This document shows positions 8,892 through 15,460 of a DNA stretch of 64,000 nt, one piece after another (position 1 is the first letter of the stretch; each line of letters begins with the position of its first letter). Location of the stretch: contig CAISMH010000003.1 of NCBI GenBank assembly GCA_903886485.1, positions 62,001 through 126,000 of the forward strand, in the 5' to 3' direction. Origin of the DNA: an uncultured Burkholderiales bacterium (lineage in GTDB: Bacteria > Pseudomonadota > Gammaproteobacteria > Burkholderiales > Burkholderiaceae_C). Under the pieces are notes generated by a model, which saw only the letters and a list, made by a program, of their open reading frames with translations, was not told where the DNA came from and did no database searches. The position numbers were made by a program, and so were the translations under genes.

Positions 8892-10073
8892 TCAAAGACG
8901 CTCAAAAATCGCAGCGATGCCTTGGCCGCCACCAATGCACATGGTGACCAAAGCGTACTTGCCGTTGATGCGTTGCAGTTCGTACAAAGCCTTCACTGTA
9001 ATCAAAGCGCCGGTCGCACCAATGGGGTGACCCAAAGAAATGCCAGAACCGTTGGGGTTGACTTTGGCGGGGTCCAAGCCGAGCTCTTTGCTCACCGCAC
9101 AGGCTTGGGCTGCAAAGGCTTCGTTGGCTTCAATCACGTCCATGTCGTTCGTGGTCAAGCCTGCTTTTTGCAAAGCGAGACGAGAGGCCGAAACGGGGCC
9201 CATGCCCATGATTTTGGGGTCGAGGCCGGTGTGGGCATATGACACCAAACGTGCCAAGGGCTTGGCGCCACGCGCTTGTGCTGTTTTGGCTTCCATCAAC
9301 ACCACAGCCGCAGCCGCGTCGTTGATGCCTGAGGCGTTGCCCGCAGTGACCGTGCCGTTTTCTTTGATGAACACGGGCTTGAGTTTGGCCATGTCTTCCA
9401 TCTTGCAGTTGGGGCGGAAGTGCTCGTCTGTGGCGTAGGCCACGTCGCCTTTTTTGCTCTTGAGCATCACGGGCACGATTTGGTCTTTGAAGTAGCCCGC
9501 TTCGGTGGCGCGTTGCGCACGGTTGTGGCTCTCGACGGCGGTGGCGTCTTGCATTTCACGGGTGATGCCAAATTTGGCCGCCACGTTTTCAGCCGTCACC
9601 CCCATGTGGATGGTGTGGAAGGGGTCGTGCAAAGCACCCACCACCATGTCCACCATCTTGCTGTCGCCCATGCGTGCGCCCCAACGTGCGCTCAAGGAGG
9701 CGTAGGGACCACGGCTCATGTTTTCAGCGCCGCCGCCAATCGCGATGTCGCAGTCGCCCAGCATGATGGCTTGGCTGGCAGACACGATGGCTTGCAAGCC
9801 CGAGCCGCACAAACGGTTCACGTTGAAAGCGGGAGTGCCCTCTGCACAACCGCCGTGGATGGCGGCCACGCGAGAGAGATACATGTCTTTGGGTTCGGTG
9901 TTCACCACATGACCAAACACCACATGGCCCACATCTTTGCCGTCGACATGGGCGCGTGCCAGTGACTCGCGCACGACTTGGGCGGCCAGCTCGGTGGGGG
10001 GAATGTCTTTCAGGCTGCCGCCGTAGGTACCAATGGCCGTACGAACACCGCTCACCACAACTACTTCACGCAT
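8892..10073 (-). CDS. bktB: Beta-ketothiolase BktB (acetyl-CoA C-acyltransferase)
   Basis: Thiolase of 393 residues that condenses or cleaves 3-ketoacyl-CoA, used in fatty-acid breakdown and polyhydroxyalkanoate precursor supply. The start MREVVVVSGVRTAIG and whole-length similarity match Cupriavidus BktB. The acyl-accepting Cys89 lies in NRLCGSG, and the base-forming His and second Cys lie in GHPIGATG and CIGGGQG. Both C-terminal motifs are intact. No other polyhydroxyalkanoate genes are nearby. Confidence 0.9.
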   Translation of the reverse strand: MREVVVVSGVRTAIGTYGGSLKDIPPTELAAQVVRESLARAHVDGKDVGHVVFGHVVNTEPKDMYLSRVAAIHGGCAEGTPAFNVNRLCGSGLQAIVSASQAIMLGDCDIAIGGGAENMSRGPYASLSARWGARMGDSKMVDMVVGALHDPFHTIHMGVTAENVAAKFGITREMQDATAVESHNRAQRATEAGYFKDQIVPVMLKSKKGDVAYATDEHFRPNCKMEDMAKLKPVFIKENGTVTAGNASGINDAAAAVVLMEAKTAQARGAKPLARLVSYAHTGLDPKIMGMGPVSASRLALQKAGLTTNDMDVIEANEAFAAQACAVSKELGLDPAKVNPNGSGISLGHPIGATGALITVKALYELQRINGKYALVTMCIGGGQGIAAIFERL

Positions 10074-10135
10074 TTCAGTCTCCAGTTATAAAAGTTAGAA
10101 CCAAATAAGTTTGCGCCGCTTGGGCTACAGATGTC

Positions 10136-10816
10136 TTACGTGCAAGCCCCTGCCAGATAGGGGTTTGCCGCAGACCACGCCACGGGGGCCGTAAAAAACA
10201 TGGCTTCTTCGCTAAAAGGGTGGGCAAACCCGATGTCTTGCGCGTGCAGCATCAGCCGTGGCGTGCGCGCCAAGATGTCGGGCGGCGCATACAGCGAATC
10301 GCCCAGCATGGGATGCCCCAAGCTTTGCATGTGCACGCGAAGTTGGTGTGTGCGGCCTGTGAAAGGCTCTAGCTCTATCAAGCTCGCCGTGTCACCCGCT
10401 TGCACCATGCGCCACAAGCTCAGGCTGGGCTTGCCGTCGGGGTGAATGATGTGGATGGGGCGGCGCTCCCAGTCGAGCAGGATGTTGCCTTCAATGGCCC
10501 GCCAGCCGTCCGCGTTGGTGGGCACGTGCGCTTGGGTGAGCAGCGGGTTGCCCGCCACCACCGCCATGTAGCGTTTGCTGACCTGACGTGTTTCAAACAA
10601 GCGACTGATGCGGCGCTGTGCTTCAATGCCACGCGCCATCACGATGAGGCCCGAGGTGTCTTGGTCGAGGCGGTGTACGACCAGCGCGTCGGTGTAAATG
10701 TCTTGCACGCGCTTGGACAGGCAGTCTTGCTTGTCAGGCCCGCGTCCTGGCACCGAGAGCAAGCCACTGGGCTTGTCGAACACCAGCAGGTGTTCGTCTT
10801 CGTAAATGGGTTTCAT
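10136..10816 (-). CDS. RluA-family pseudouridine synthase
   Basis: A 226-residue protein with the family catalytic motif HRLDQDTSG and the C-terminal TGRTHQLRVHMQSLGHPMLGD. It isomerises uridine to pseudouridine in RNA. The short length without an S4 domain suggests the RluA subtype (23S rRNA position 746 and tRNA position 32), but the exact target is not provable from sequence alone. ATG at 10816 is chosen over a TTG two codons upstream. It is the last gene of a tight minus-strand cluster and lies 12 bases after the ferredoxin gene. Confidence 0.85.
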   Translation of the reverse strand: MKPIYEDEHLLVFDKPSGLLSVPGRGPDKQDCLSKRVQDIYTDALVVHRLDQDTSGLIVMARGIEAQRRISRLFETRQVSKRYMAVVAGNPLLTQAHVPTNADGWRAIEGNILLDWERRPIHIIHPDGKPSLSLWRMVQAGDTASLIELEPFTGRTHQLRVHMQSLGHPMLGDSLYAPPDILARTPRLMLHAQDIGFAHPFSEEAMFFTAPVAWSAANPYLAGACT

Positions 10817-10828
10817 CTGCAAGTGACT

Positions 10829-11134
10829 TTATGTCGCGCGAGCCTGTGTTTGTTCCAGCACCACGTTTGTCGTGGGCCGTGCCACGCAGGGCAGCACATA
10901 GCCCTCGGCTTTTTCTTCGGCGCTCAGGCCCGGCCACTCGATGGTGTAGGCCACCTCGCCACTCACGAGGCGGCACACGCAGGTGCGGCAGGTGCCGTTG
11001 CGGCACGAGCTGGGCAGCTCGATGCGTGACAACTCCGCCGCTTCCAACAAGGTGAGGTCACCCTCCACGTCGTACTGCAAGTCAGCGGGCGTCACTTTGA
11101 CGGTGAAGATTTGAAAGTTCTCTGGGGCAGTCAT
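10829..11134 (-). CDS. Small 2Fe-2S ferredoxin (plant/vertebrate-type fold)
   Basis: A 101-residue soluble electron carrier. The 2Fe-2S ligands are in SCRNGTCRTC (C-x5-C-x2-C) with the fourth Cys in LPCVA, the standard plant-type pattern. The cluster-binding loop is followed by LVSGEVAY. It starts 1 base after the stop of the small upstream gene and is very probably co-translated with it. The redox partner is not encoded nearby. Confidence 0.82.
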   Translation of the reverse strand: MTAPENFQIFTVKVTPADLQYDVEGDLTLLEAAELSRIELPSSCRNGTCRTCVCRLVSGEVAYTIEWPGLSAEEKAEGYVLPCVARPTTNVVLEQTQARAT

Positions 11135-11135
11135 C

Positions 11136-11411
11136 TCAGGCGGTCAGTGTTGCTTCGGCTTTGTCCAGCACCAGCGCGAGGTTGTCGAGCAAATCGGTTT
11201 GGCTGAACGAGCAGCTTTCTTCGGCAAACAGCGCACTCGACTCCAGTCGGTCCACCAGCCCCAGCCACACCTCTTCAAACTTGGGTGGCAGAGCTTGGAA
11301 CAAAGCCTCTTGCGAGCGTGCCGCTTGAATGAAGGCACGATCGCTGAGCGCGTTGCGGCGCAATTCGGTCAGGGCGATGCGAAGTGTGGCGAGCGCGACG
11401 GTGGCAGACAT
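11136..11411 (-). CDS. Hypothetical protein, 91 residues, in ferredoxin cluster
   Basis: I do not recognise a family. The protein is mostly helical in character, with alternating Leu/Ala and acidic residues and one cysteine (EESCSF), and no membrane segment or signal peptide. Its ATG overlaps the TAA of the preceding small gene (TAATG), and its stop lies 1 base before the ferredoxin start. The tight packing argues for a real gene working with its neighbours. A role beside the ferredoxin is inference only. Confidence 0.65.
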   Translation of the reverse strand: MSATVALATLRIALTELRRNALSDRAFIQAARSQEALFQALPPKFEEVWLGLVDRLESSALFAEESCSFSQTDLLDNLALVLDKAEATLTA

Positions 11412-11551
11412 TACTTGTTCTTGATCTTGCCGCGTGGTGCGACGTAAGTGGTGGGCGGGTTGGGACGGTCCGAGGTGGAGGTCTTGGGAGGTGACGTGTC
11501 CTTTTTAGGCTTCTTTGTCATTTTGTTGCTGTGTTGTTCGCCTTTGGCCAT
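11411..11551 (-). CDS. Small, highly basic, Lys/Pro/Thr-rich protein (46 residues)
   Basis: Starts MAKGEQHSNKMTKKPKKD and is rich in Lys, Pro, Ser and Thr, so it is probably disordered. Similar small MAKGQQ-type proteins occur widely in proteobacteria without an assigned function. The start is well supported by a Shine-Dalgarno AGAAGGTGAT directly upstream, while an ATG 17 codons earlier has no such site. The stop TAA overlaps the next gene's ATG, indicating translational coupling. Confidence 0.6.
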   Translation of the reverse strand: MAKGEQHSNKMTKKPKKDTSPPKTSTSDRPNPPTTYVAPRGKIKNK

Positions 11552-11603
11552 ATCACCTTCTTTGTAGTTATCTCGGAGTGAGATGAGGGAATGGTAAGTC
11601 ACA

Positions 11604-12023
11604 TCAGCAAGGTTGCGCGTTCAGCGCGTCAAGCACGCGTTGTGTGGCGGCGATCAAGTCGGCCACCAAACGTACATTCACCTCCCACAAGCCTTCGTAC
11701 TCGCCGAGGTTGCGCATGTTGTGACATTTATCAAGCACACGCCAAACCTCAGGGCCAAGGCCCAGTGTGTGGGGCAACACCTGAAACACGATGTAGCGGT
11801 TACTGGGCCGATAGCCCTTTCGTCTGAGCGCGGCCAAGCACAGCGCATGCGCTGAGTTGTAAGCCAAGTCAAATTGGCTTTCCAGCGAGAGGGCTGCATT
11901 GTGTGCATCGTGCAAACGGGCTGTGCCAGTGCGTATCAAGCCTGCCAGCTCGGCCTCGTCGGGTGCTTCTGGTTTGAGTGCTTTGCCAGGACCACTCAGG
12001 TTCTCAAGTGCGGTGTTGTCCAT
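11604..12023 (-). CDS. HEPN-domain protein, likely toxin of a HEPN/MNT pair
   Basis: A 139-residue all-helical protein with AYNSAHALCLAALRRKGY, NRYIVFQVLPHTLGL and RNLGEYEG, resembling stand-alone HEPN proteins of the SAV_6107-like group. Many HEPN proteins are RNases with an R-x(4-6)-H motif; RVLDKCH at about residues 94-100 could fill that role but may be coincidental. It overlaps the upstream MNT gene by 20 bases, as toxin-antitoxin pairs often do. Toxicity is inferred from family context. Confidence 0.7.
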   Translation of the reverse strand: MDNTALENLSGPGKALKPEAPDEAELAGLIRTGTARLHDAHNAALSLESQFDLAYNSAHALCLAALRRKGYRPSNRYIVFQVLPHTLGLGPEVWRVLDKCHNMRNLGEYEGLWEVNVRLVADLIAATQRVLDALNAQPC

Positions 12024-12633
12024 TCATTTGCTCCAACTGGCCGATTAACCAAATCTTGGGCTGCTGCATCACGCGGGTGATGAAGGCCTGATCTTGGTCT
12101 AGGCGTTGGGAAAATTCGTCGGGTGTGTATAGCGTTGGGTTGATGTTGCGCTTGATCTGCTGGCTGGCGCTTTCCAGTGCGCCAAATACCTCGGCGTAGC
12201 TGAGGGCGGGGCTGATCAACATCACATCCACATCGCTTTGAGCGGTGTCTTGTTGGTTGGCCATTGAGCCATAGACAAATGCGGTGTCGATGCGATTGTT
12301 CAAAGGGGCCAGGGCACGGCGCAGCACATCGGCCAGCCCCACAGTTTTGAGTACCAAGCCGCGCAGCTCCGTGAACACCGGTGATTGCGTGTTGGCTTGA
12401 AAATGTTTTTGGTTGCCCACCTTGGTCACGCTGATCAAGCCGACTTGCGCCATATCGGCCAACTCTCGCTGCACCGCGCCTGTGCCGGATTGGGCCAGTG
12501 CAATGACCTCATTGGCATAAAAGCTTCTGTCGGGCTGGCCAAACAACACAGCCAGCACGCGTTGGCGCACTTTGGGAAACAGAGCGTCGGCAAGGTTGGA
12601 AATGTTTGAAATACCCATAATGGGTTTCATCAT
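12004..12633 (-). CDS. Winged-helix plus nucleotidyltransferase (MNT) protein, likely antitoxin/regulator of the HEPN pair
   Basis: A 209-residue fusion. Residues about 20-80 resemble an ArsR-like winged helix (VRQRVLAVLFGQPDRSFYANEVI). Residues about 115-140 hold the minimal nucleotidyltransferase signature, with Gly122-Ser123 and Asp134-x-Asp136 (YGS, then SDVDVML). MNT proteins in HEPN pairs modify or neutralise the HEPN partner, and the winged helix would allow autoregulation. The start is ambiguous among ATG at 12633, 12630 and 12618. The first two follow AGGG, and the third lies between the two operator-like repeats. Confidence 0.78.
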   Translation of the reverse strand: MMKPIMGISNISNLADALFPKVRQRVLAVLFGQPDRSFYANEVIALAQSGTGAVQRELADMAQVGLISVTKVGNQKHFQANTQSPVFTELRGLVLKTVGLADVLRRALAPLNNRIDTAFVYGSMANQQDTAQSDVDVMLISPALSYAEVFGALESASQQIKRNINPTLYTPDEFSQRLDQDQAFITRVMQQPKIWLIGQLEQMNGQHRT

Positions 12634-12655
12634 ACCCTATTTGGGTTTTATTGTA
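12611..12655 (-). promoter_or_regulatory. Promoter and tandem operator-like palindromes of the HEPN/MNT pair
   Basis: Two related 17-base elements, ATACCCATAATGGGTTT (12611-12627) and ATACCCTATTTGGGTTT (12632-12648), lie with starts 21 bases apart, two helical turns. Each has ACCC/GGGT arms, and the first contains a perfect 13-base palindrome. On the minus strand a -10-like TACAAT (12650-12655) sits just upstream, inside the 3' end of rluE. The elements cover the likely transcription start and the start codons, so autorepression by the winged-helix partner is the natural reading. Confidence 0.6.
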
Positions 12656-13181
12656 TTTTTTGCCAAGTTCCCAGTGGCAGGTCCATCACGCTGTAGGGCC
12701 CGATGTGGGTGCGTATCAAGCGCAGCGTGGGTAGCCCCACGGCAGCGGTCATGCGGCGTACTTGGCGGTTGCGGCCTTCGCGGATGGTGAGCTCTAGCCA
12801 CGAGGTGGGCAGAGTCCGTCGCACGCGAATGGGCGGATCGCGCTCCCACAAGTAGGCGGGGGCTTCCACAGCACGGGCGCGGGCGGGCAGCGTCATGCCG
12901 TCGTTGAGCATCACGCCCCTGCACAGGGCTTGCAGCGCAGCGTCATCGGCCATGCCTTCCACTTGTGCGAGGTAAGTTTTTTCCATCTTGAAGCGCGGCT
13001 CGGCAATGCGCGCTTGCAACGTACCGTCGTCGGTGAGCAGCAACAGGCCTTCGCTGTCGGCGTCCAAGCGGCCCGCCACATACACGCCGGGCAGGGTGAT
13101 GAAATCTTTCAGGCCGCGCCATCGCCCCTCGGGGGTGAACTGGCTCAGGACGCCGTAGGGCTTGTTAAAACGAATCAGCAT
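12648..13181 (-). CDS. rluE: 23S rRNA pseudouridine synthase, RluE type
   Basis: A 177-residue RsuA/RluE-family enzyme without an S4 domain. The catalytic Asp lies in GRLDADSEGLLLLTDDG, and the C-terminal REGRNRQVRRM motif is typical of the family. RluE modifies U2457 of 23S rRNA in E. coli. The start MLIRFNKPYGVLSQF fits family N-termini. It diverges from the SRAP gene over a 68-base gap, and its last codons contain the promoter of the HEPN/MNT pair. Confidence 0.85.
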   Translation of the reverse strand: MLIRFNKPYGVLSQFTPEGRWRGLKDFITLPGVYVAGRLDADSEGLLLLTDDGTLQARIAEPRFKMEKTYLAQVEGMADDAALQALCRGVMLNDGMTLPARARAVEAPAYLWERDPPIRVRRTLPTSWLELTIREGRNRQVRRMTAAVGLPTLRLIRTHIGPYSVMDLPLGTWQKIQ

Positions 13182-13249
13182 GGATGAGAAAAACGAACGA
13201 AGGCTAGAGCGTATCAGGCGCGCGTCTGTTGCACTGATAGCATGCCCGC

Positions 13250-13930
13250 ATGACTGCCCATTTTGAAAGCGTGCAAAACGCTGCGATGTATCCCGATGCC
13301 TTTGATGTGGCAGCGCCCGAAGTGAAATTTGAGCGCGACCTGTGGCCGCGCAAGTTGGCGGTGTTTGTGCGCAATGCGCCTGCGGTTGAGGGCGCGGTGC
13401 CTGAGGCAGAGCCCAGTGCCGGACCCGGGCGCGAGCTAGGCGTCGGCCAGTTTGGTTTTGTGCCCCGGTGGGTCAAGTCAGCGTCTGACGCCAAGTTGCG
13501 CTCGACCAAGATGGTCAATGCGCGTTCGGAAACCGTCACCACGTCCAACAACTTTCGCGATGCGTGGCTGGCTGGTCAGCGCTGCATCGTGCCCATGATG
13601 GCGTTCTTTGAAGACGACTGGCGCAGTGGCAAAGCCGTGCCCACGCGCATCACCCGTGTGGATGGCAAGCCCATGGGCGTGGCGAGCATTTGGGAGCGTT
13701 GGGCCAAAGACGGCGCAGAGATCATCAGCTTCACACTGCTCACCGTCAACGCCAACAGCCATGCCTTGCTGCACCGCTACCAACAAAACGGCAACGAGAA
13801 ACGCATGCCCGTCATCTTGGGTGAGGGCGCGTATGACGCATGGCTCAATACGAAGCCTGAGAAAGCGCGTGAATTCATGCGCGCTTACTCGGCTCACTTG
13901 TTGACGGCCAATCCCGTCGAGAAGCAGTAA
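13250..13930 (+). CDS. SRAP (SOS-response-associated peptidase, HMCES/YedK) family protein with altered catalytic residues
   Basis: A 226-residue SRAP protein. Typical members start MC and use Cys2 to form a covalent link with abasic sites in single-stranded DNA. Here the N-terminus is MTAHFESV, so the Cys2 position holds Thr. The conserved NARSET motif (Asn90) and the Glu of the AFFED segment (Glu121) remain. The usual active-site His before the KRMP motif is replaced: the sequence is HRYQQNGNEKRMPVIL, with Gln178 at that place. It probably no longer crosslinks to DNA in the normal way. The stop codon abuts the stop of the convergent nitroreductase. Confidence 0.8.
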   Translation: MTAHFESVQNAAMYPDAFDVAAPEVKFERDLWPRKLAVFVRNAPAVEGAVPEAEPSAGPGRELGVGQFGFVPRWVKSASDAKLRSTKMVNARSETVTTSNNFRDAWLAGQRCIVPMMAFFEDDWRSGKAVPTRITRVDGKPMGVASIWERWAKDGAEIISFTLLTVNANSHALLHRYQQNGNEKRMPVILGEGAYDAWLNTKPEKAREFMRAYSAHLLTANPVEKQ

Positions 13931-14569
13931 TTACTTCACTTCCGTCACGAACTGCTCGCGTGGGCGACGCACTTTCTTGAGTGGCGCGAGCCAGTCTTGG
14001 GCGGCCAAGCGGTAACCCAAAGGCATGATGGCCACGCTGCGCAAACCGCGTGTGTGCAAGTTCAAAATGTCGTCCACGGCCTTTGGGTCGAAACCTTCCA
14101 TTGGCGTCGCGTCCACTTCTTCAAACGCCGCCGAGATCAACGCAGCACCCAAGCCGATATAGGCTTGACGCGCAGCGTGTTCGAAGTTCACCTGCGCATC
14201 GCGTGCGGGGTAGTTGGCCAACAGCATTTGGCGGTAGTTTTCCCAGCCTTCGTTGGTGCCACCGCGCTGTGCGTTGGTGAGGTCAAACATCATGTTGATG
14301 CGATCTGCCGTGTAGGTATCCCACGCCGCAAACACCAACAGGTGCGAGCCTTCGGTGATCTGCGCTTGACCGTGGGCGCTGGCTTGAATCTTGGCGCGCA
14401 CATCGGGGTTCGTCACCAAAATAATTTCGAACGGCTGCAAGCCGCTCGACGTGGGCGCTAAGCGCGCCGCTTCGAGGATGCGCTCCACTTTGTCTTGAGG
14501 CACCACGCGGGTGGCATCCATTTTTTTAGCGGCGTAGCGCCATTGCAATTGATCGAGAAGCGTTGACAT
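13931..14569 (-). CDS. Nitroreductase-family NAD(P)H-dependent FMN oxidoreductase (NfsB-like)
   Basis: A 212-residue flavoprotein of the nitroreductase fold. The N-terminal RYAAKKMD, the LAPTSSGLQPFEI phosphate-binding segment and the C-terminal LGYR are recognisable. Members reduce quinones, nitro compounds or dihydropteridine with NAD(P)H. No linked genes indicate a particular substrate. Confidence 0.85.
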   Translation of the reverse strand: MSTLLDQLQWRYAAKKMDATRVVPQDKVERILEAARLAPTSSGLQPFEIILVTNPDVRAKIQASAHGQAQITEGSHLLVFAAWDTYTADRINMMFDLTNAQRGGTNEGWENYRQMLLANYPARDAQVNFEHAARQAYIGLGAALISAAFEEVDATPMEGFDPKAVDDILNLHTRGLRSVAIMPLGYRLAAQDWLAPLKKVRRPREQFVTEVK

Positions 14570-14648
14570 TGAATAATTTCCTTTGAGAGTGGAAGCATAA
14601 CCAAGCTTATTGTGTTGAGCTGGCTTGGGGTTATTGGTTTTTCCGTGG

Positions 14649-14966
14649 CTAAACCATCCGCACTACCAACTTTTTGCCGCAGGCCTGTGCGTACTTGCGC
14701 AGCGTGGCAAAAGAAGGTGAGTGTTTTTCGCTGCGCAGCGACGATTCAAGCCGAGAGATAGCCGATACCGTCGTGCCCATGCGTGCAGCGACATCGGCTT
14801 GGGTCAGGCCCGCTGCCAAACGCGCATCAAGCATGGCGTGCAACGTGGCATATTCTTCCTCCAACGCGTCGTAGGCTTTCTTCACGCCGGGTTTGGCGAG
14901 CAATGCTTTTTTAAACACCGCATCATGCGGCACGGGTTTGTATCCGGTGTTAGCCATGTTGCACAT
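14649..14966 (-). CDS. HigA-type antitoxin (XRE-family HTH)
   Basis: A 105-residue protein with a C-terminal Cro/C1-type helix-turn-helix (LTQADVAARMGTTVSAISRLES) followed by PSFATLRKYAQACGKKLVVRM. This matches antitoxins paired with Gp49/HigB-like toxins. It lies downstream of and overlaps the toxin gene by 17 bases, the toxin-first order of higBA loci. The start is either MCNMANTG at 14966 or the ATG three codons in. Confidence 0.82.
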   Translation of the reverse strand: MCNMANTGYKPVPHDAVFKKALLAKPGVKKAYDALEEEYATLHAMLDARLAAGLTQADVAARMGTTVSAISRLESSLRSEKHSPSFATLRKYAQACGKKLVVRMV

Positions 14967-15336
14967 CCTTTAATCGTTTGCGCGCCACGCGCAATTCTGC
15001 GTGTGGCGTCTGTTGAGTTTTTTTCACGAACGAGTGCAGCACCACAATGGTCTTGCCCACTTGCGTGCAATAAAAGACCCGTCCAATTCCTTCAGGCCCT
15101 TTCGGTCGCAGCTCAAACAAGCCCCCACCCATGGCCCTTGAATGCGGCATACGAAGGTCTGCGCCGTAGAGGGCCATCGCTTCAGTCAACCTCAAATAGT
15201 CAGCCACGATGCCCGCTGGCATAGCCCAGACATCACGCTGAACCCGCGCGTTGTAATACGTGATTCGCCAGTTTGTTGTTTGCTGAATATTAGCAAATTT
15301 GCTAATACCGTTGGGTGTGGTGGATCTTGAAGTCAT
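14950..15336 (-). CDS. HigB/Gp49-type (RelE-superfamily) toxin
   Basis: A 128-residue protein. The core WRITYYNARVQRDVWAMPAGIVADYLRL, the segment LFELRP, then RVFYCTQVGKTIVVLHSFVKKTQQTP is characteristic of HigB-like mRNA interferases that cleave ribosome-bound mRNA. Homologues usually begin near the WRITYY segment, so the first 20 or so residues here are unusual and overlap a 20-base palindrome at 15288-15307. No ATG, GTG or TTG lies in frame between the two, so the longer start is kept with reservation. Confidence 0.78.
   Translation of the reverse strand: MTSRSTTPNGISKFANIQQTTNWRITYYNARVQRDVWAMPAGIVADYLRLTEAMALYGADLRMPHSRAMGGGLFELRPKGPEGIGRVFYCTQVGKTIVVLHSFVKKTQQTPHAELRVARKRLKDVQHG
15288..15307. 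promoter_or_regulatory. 20-base perfect palindrome, candidate HigA operator
   Basis: TATTAGCAAATTTGCTAATA is identical to its reverse complement over all 20 bases. It lies at the 5' end of the toxin gene, inside its first codons if translation starts at 15336. Type II antitoxins bind such palindromes at their own promoters. Confidence 0.6.
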
Positions 15337-15460
15337 GCACGCTTTTTAGCTTTGCATGACTGTGCACAGTGTGTCTGTGCCTTGAGCTTTGTTGGAGTGA
15401 TGGGCTAGCAGATCAGCCAGTTAGATGATTGGCAAGGCTGCGAAGGTTACAAGCGCCTAT

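Noticed and set aside
14597..14637. CCAAGC/GCTTGG inverted repeat between the nitroreductase and HigA genes
   Set aside because: Short arms with a long loop and no T run on either strand.
15359..15370. ACTGTGCACAGT 12-base palindrome upstream of the HigB-like gene
   Set aside because: Perfect but short, with no visible relation to the 20-base palindrome; chance cannot be excluded.
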